Source: Salegentibacter sp. | GTDB lineage: Bacteria; Bacteroidota; Bacteroidia; Flavobacteriales; Flavobacteriaceae | DNA: 64,000 nucleotides | Direction: 5' to 3' | Assembly (NCBI GenBank): GCA_017795085.1 | Contig: CP051246.1 | Location: 3,536,514 to 3,600,513, forward strand | In this document: positions 61,664-64,000 of the stretch, in pieces | Position numbering within the stretch: position 1 is the stretch's first letter | How the letters are laid out: every line of letters starts with the position of its first letter | The notes under the pieces: model-generated | Seen by the model: the letters and a program-made list of their open reading frames with translations, nothing else | What the model was told of the DNA's origin: nothing | The model's database searches: none | Position numbers and translations under genes: made by a program

Positions 61664-64000
61664 TTATTTTAAGTAAAAAGTATAAGTTTCACCGGTTTTG
61701 GTCTTCACATCATATTCGTGATAGTTCGGCAAGGTTACCGAAGAAATCTCTGCTTTTTCCGAAACCTCTGGTTCTTTTATTTGATTTATAGCAAAGAAAG
61801 GATTTGGATTATCTCCCCGGGATTTTTTAAGCTTTCGGCCTTTTAATTCACTTTCAGACCTCAACCTTAAATTACCGCCGCTTCGGGAGGTAACTTTTAT
61901 TTTTTCTATTTTGTTATTCTCCCATTCCATCTCTAAAACAAAGCCACCTCTTGTCACCAGACCTTTTACACTGCCTTTTTCCCAGGCTGAAGGTAGTGCG
62001 GGTAAAATATGTACTGCTCCATCGTGGCTTTGCACCAACATTTCAGCTATTCCTGCAGTACAACCAAAATTACCGTCAATCTGAAACGGTGGGTGGGCAT
62101 CAAACATATTGGGATAGGTTCCTCCATTTCCACTAGTTGCCAGCGAAAGTTGATTTTTTAATAATTTATGAGCACGGTCACCATCTAATAATCTTGCCCA
62201 TAAATTTACCTTCCAGCCCATAGACCAACCGGTAGATTCATCTCCCCGATATTCAAGCACGGTTTTAGCTCCCTGAAAAAGCTCAGGGTTTCGCAATGGT
62301 GAAATTTGATTGCTCGGAAACAAACCATATAAGTGAGAAACATGCCGATGATTATCTTCGGGATCATCCCAGTCTTCCAGCCATTCCTGAAGTTGACCAT
62401 AGCGTCCAATGCGCATAGGTGCAATTTTTTCTTTTGCTTTTTTTAGCTTTTTTGCGAACTCAGCATCTTCATTTAAAACTTCTGAAGCCCTGATTACATT
62501 GGAAAATAAATCGAAAACTAATTGATTATCTATAGTGGTCCCTGCTGCAATGGAAGCATTTCCCTCGCCACCTGCGTGTGAGTTTTCAGGCGAATTTGAA
62601 GGTACTACCACAAGATAACCTTCCTCAGGGTGAGGAATCATAAAATCAAGGAAGAATTCCGCGGAACCTTTAATTACCGGATAAATTTCTTTTAAATAAT
62701 CCTGGTCTGCTGTGTAGAGATAACGCTCCCATAAATCCTGGGAGAGCCAGGCGCCTCCCGCAGGCCACATTCCGGAATGTGCCAAATCTATCGGCCCGGA
62801 AATTCGCCATATATCTGTATTGTGATGCAGTACCCAGCCATTGGCATCATACATTTTCCTGGCGGTTTCCCTTCCGGTTTCACTAACTTCTTTAGCAAGC
62901 TGGATAAAGGGTTCGTGCATTTCGGAAAGGTTGGTATTTTCTGCAGGCCAGTAATTCATTTCCGCATTGATATTCATGGTGTATTTACTTTCCCAGGGCG
63001 GAAACAGCATATCGTTCCAAATTCCCTGTAAATTGGCTGGCTGACCTCCGGGCTGTGAACTTGAAATCAACAAATACCTTCCAAACTGAAAATACAGCGA
63101 AGCTAGTTGCGGATCGTCCTGATTTGAAAAATCCGCAATACGTTCATCGGTAGGTTGATTTACTGCCTCGGTAGTACCCAAATCTAAAGAAACGCGGTCA
63201 AAGAAATTTTTATAATATTTAGTATGCCGTGATTTAATTGATTCAAAATCACTTCCCAGGGCTTCTGCTAAGTGTTTTTTACTCTTTTTAACCTGATCAT
63301 CTTCCAGCGCTGCATAGTTTGTAAAATTGGTAGCTATAGAAATATATAGCGTAGCTTCATCAGCCCCATCAATAGATAACACCCCGTTTTCTGAAGTGAT
63401 TTTTCCTCCTTTAGTTTTTGCGGCGACACGTCCATCAAATTTCACACCTCCACGTTGACCTTCGTGGTTACTACTAATCCCGTCTAACCGAATTAGATTT
63501 TCTTCCGAAACAGCAGTAGTTTTATCAAAAGGACTTTCCAAAAGGATATTACAGGTAATTTTGCCCGGTTGATCTGCCGAAAGTTTTACCACTATAACCT
63601 CATCTTCAAAAGCAGAAAGCATTTCACGTTTATAATTCACCCCATCAACTGTATAACTTACCGATGATATAGCTTTTCCAATATTCAAGTCTCGGTAATA
63701 ATTGGAATAGTCACTATGTCCGGGAAATGAAATATATAGATTTCCGAAAGTCTGATAGGGCATCCCGTTATTGGTTTGAGAACGGATATCGCTGGTAGCC
63801 AAACCCTGTGCTTCCTTATATTTTCCTTCAAAAATAAGCTTGCGCACCTTAGGAAGCGCTTTTAGCGCTTTATCGTGCGCAATACTGTTTGGAGAACCCG
63901 CCCAAATGGTTTCTTCGTTTAGTTGGAGTCTTTCTACAGCAGGATTTCCGAAAACCATTGCTCCCAACCTGCCATTTCCAAGTGGTAGTGATTCATTCCA
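61664..64000 (-). CDS. GH95 alpha-L-fucosidase/alpha-L-galactosidase (5' truncated by window end)
   Basis: At least 779 residues visible; the frame is open to the window edge and begins inside the conserved [18 protein letters not shown] segment, so start and signal peptide are outside. GH95 hallmarks: [61 protein letters not shown] and [11 protein letters not shown], with [16 protein letters not shown] near the end. The inverting enzyme removes alpha-1,2-L-fucose or L-galactose. It fits the fucose-type uptake and oxidation genes of the neighbouring operon. First visible gene of the operon with the MGH1-like and GH78 genes. Confidence 0.93.
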   Translation of the reverse strand, partial: WNESLPLGNGRLGAMVFGNPAVERLQLNEETIWAGSPNSIAHDKALKALPKVRKLIFEGKYKEAQGLATSDIRSQTNNGMPYQTFGNLYISFPGHSDYSNYYRDLNIGKAISSVSYTVDGVNYKREMLSAFEDEVIVVKLSADQPGKITCNILLESPFDKTTAVSEENLIRLDGISSNHEGQRGGVKFDGRVAAKTKGGKITSENGVLSIDGADEATLYISIATNFTNYAALEDDQVKKSKKHLAEALGSDFESIKSRHTKYYKNFFDRVSLDLGTTEAVNQPTDERIADFSNQDDPQLASLYFQFGRYLLISSSQPGGQPANLQGIWNDMLFPPWESKYTMNINAEMNYWPAENTNLSEMHEPFIQLAKEVSETGRETARKMYDANGWVLHHNTDIWRISGPIDLAHSGMWPAGGAWLSQDLWERYLYTADQDYLKEIYPVIKGSAEFFLDFMIPHPEEGYLVVVPSNSPENSHAGGEGNASIAAGTTIDNQLVFDLFSNVIRASEVLNEDAEFAKKLKKAKEKIAPMRIGRYGQLQEWLEDWDDPEDNHRHVSHLYGLFPSNQISPLRNPELFQGAKTVLEYRGDESTGWSMGWKVNLWARLLDGDRAHKLLKNQLSLATSGNGGTYPNMFDAHPPFQIDGNFGCTAGIAEMLVQSHDGAVHILPALPSAWEKGSVKGLVTRGGFVLEMEWENNKIEKIKVTSRSGGNLRLRSESELKGRKLKKSRGDNPNPFFAINQIKEPEVSEKAEISSVTLPNYHEYDVKTKTGETYTFYLK

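Overview
The window is one large polysaccharide-utilisation region from an AT-rich Bacteroidetes genome, most likely a marine or environmental flavobacterium. The evidence is two SusC/SusD outer-membrane pairs, many secreted enzymes with Sec or lipoprotein signals, promoters with Bacteroidetes-type -7 boxes (TAnnTTTG), and scarce Shine-Dalgarno sequences. Species assignment is inference. I saw no rRNA, tRNA, CRISPR array or phage genes.

Layout. (1) 3-7225, plus strand: a truncated CE12 acetylesterase, GH115, GH28 and GH2. (2) 7324-24719, minus strand: a run of pectin and rhamnogalacturonan enzymes read from right to left: GH28, GH31, S1 sulfatase, GH2, PL11, an IS630-type insertion sequence, GH105, PL22-like, RhaM, GH28, GH43-like. 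(3) 24720-25512: a promoter, two gene remnants and a terminator. (4) 25513-35449, minus strand: two SusC/SusD pairs, each with its own promoter and terminator. (5) 35925-42958, plus strand: GH106, a tandem pair of GH105 paralogues and an esterase-GH43 fusion. (6) 42961-56594, minus strand: an exported TIM-barrel protein, an unclassified uronidase-like enzyme, two GH2 enzymes and a deoxy-sugar module (zinc dehydrogenase, lactonase, SDR dehydrogenase, FucP permease). (7) 56764-64000, minus strand: GH95 (cut by the window edge), an MGH1-like (alpha/alpha)6 hydrolase, GH78 and a YcxB-like membrane protein.

How they fit. PL11, three GH105, three GH28, PL22-like, CE12, GH78, GH106 and the rhamnose mutarotase point to a rhamnogalacturonan-I-like polymer. 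GH2, GH95, GH115, GH31 and the sulfatase would strip galactosyl, fucosyl or L-galactosyl, glucuronosyl, xylosyl or glucosyl, and sulfate decorations. The released deoxy sugar could enter through FucP and be oxidised by the dehydrogenase/lactonase genes. The substrate is inferred from families and not proven.

The most notable observation is a five-copy regulatory module. A direct repeat (CAGNAT-N4-CAGGAT) stands at exactly the same distance from a -7 box in front of both susC genes, the GH106 operon, the deoxy-sugar/GH2 operon and a GH28 gene. It sits where the -33 promoter element normally lies, so one activator probably controls the whole region. No candidate regulator gene is inside the window.
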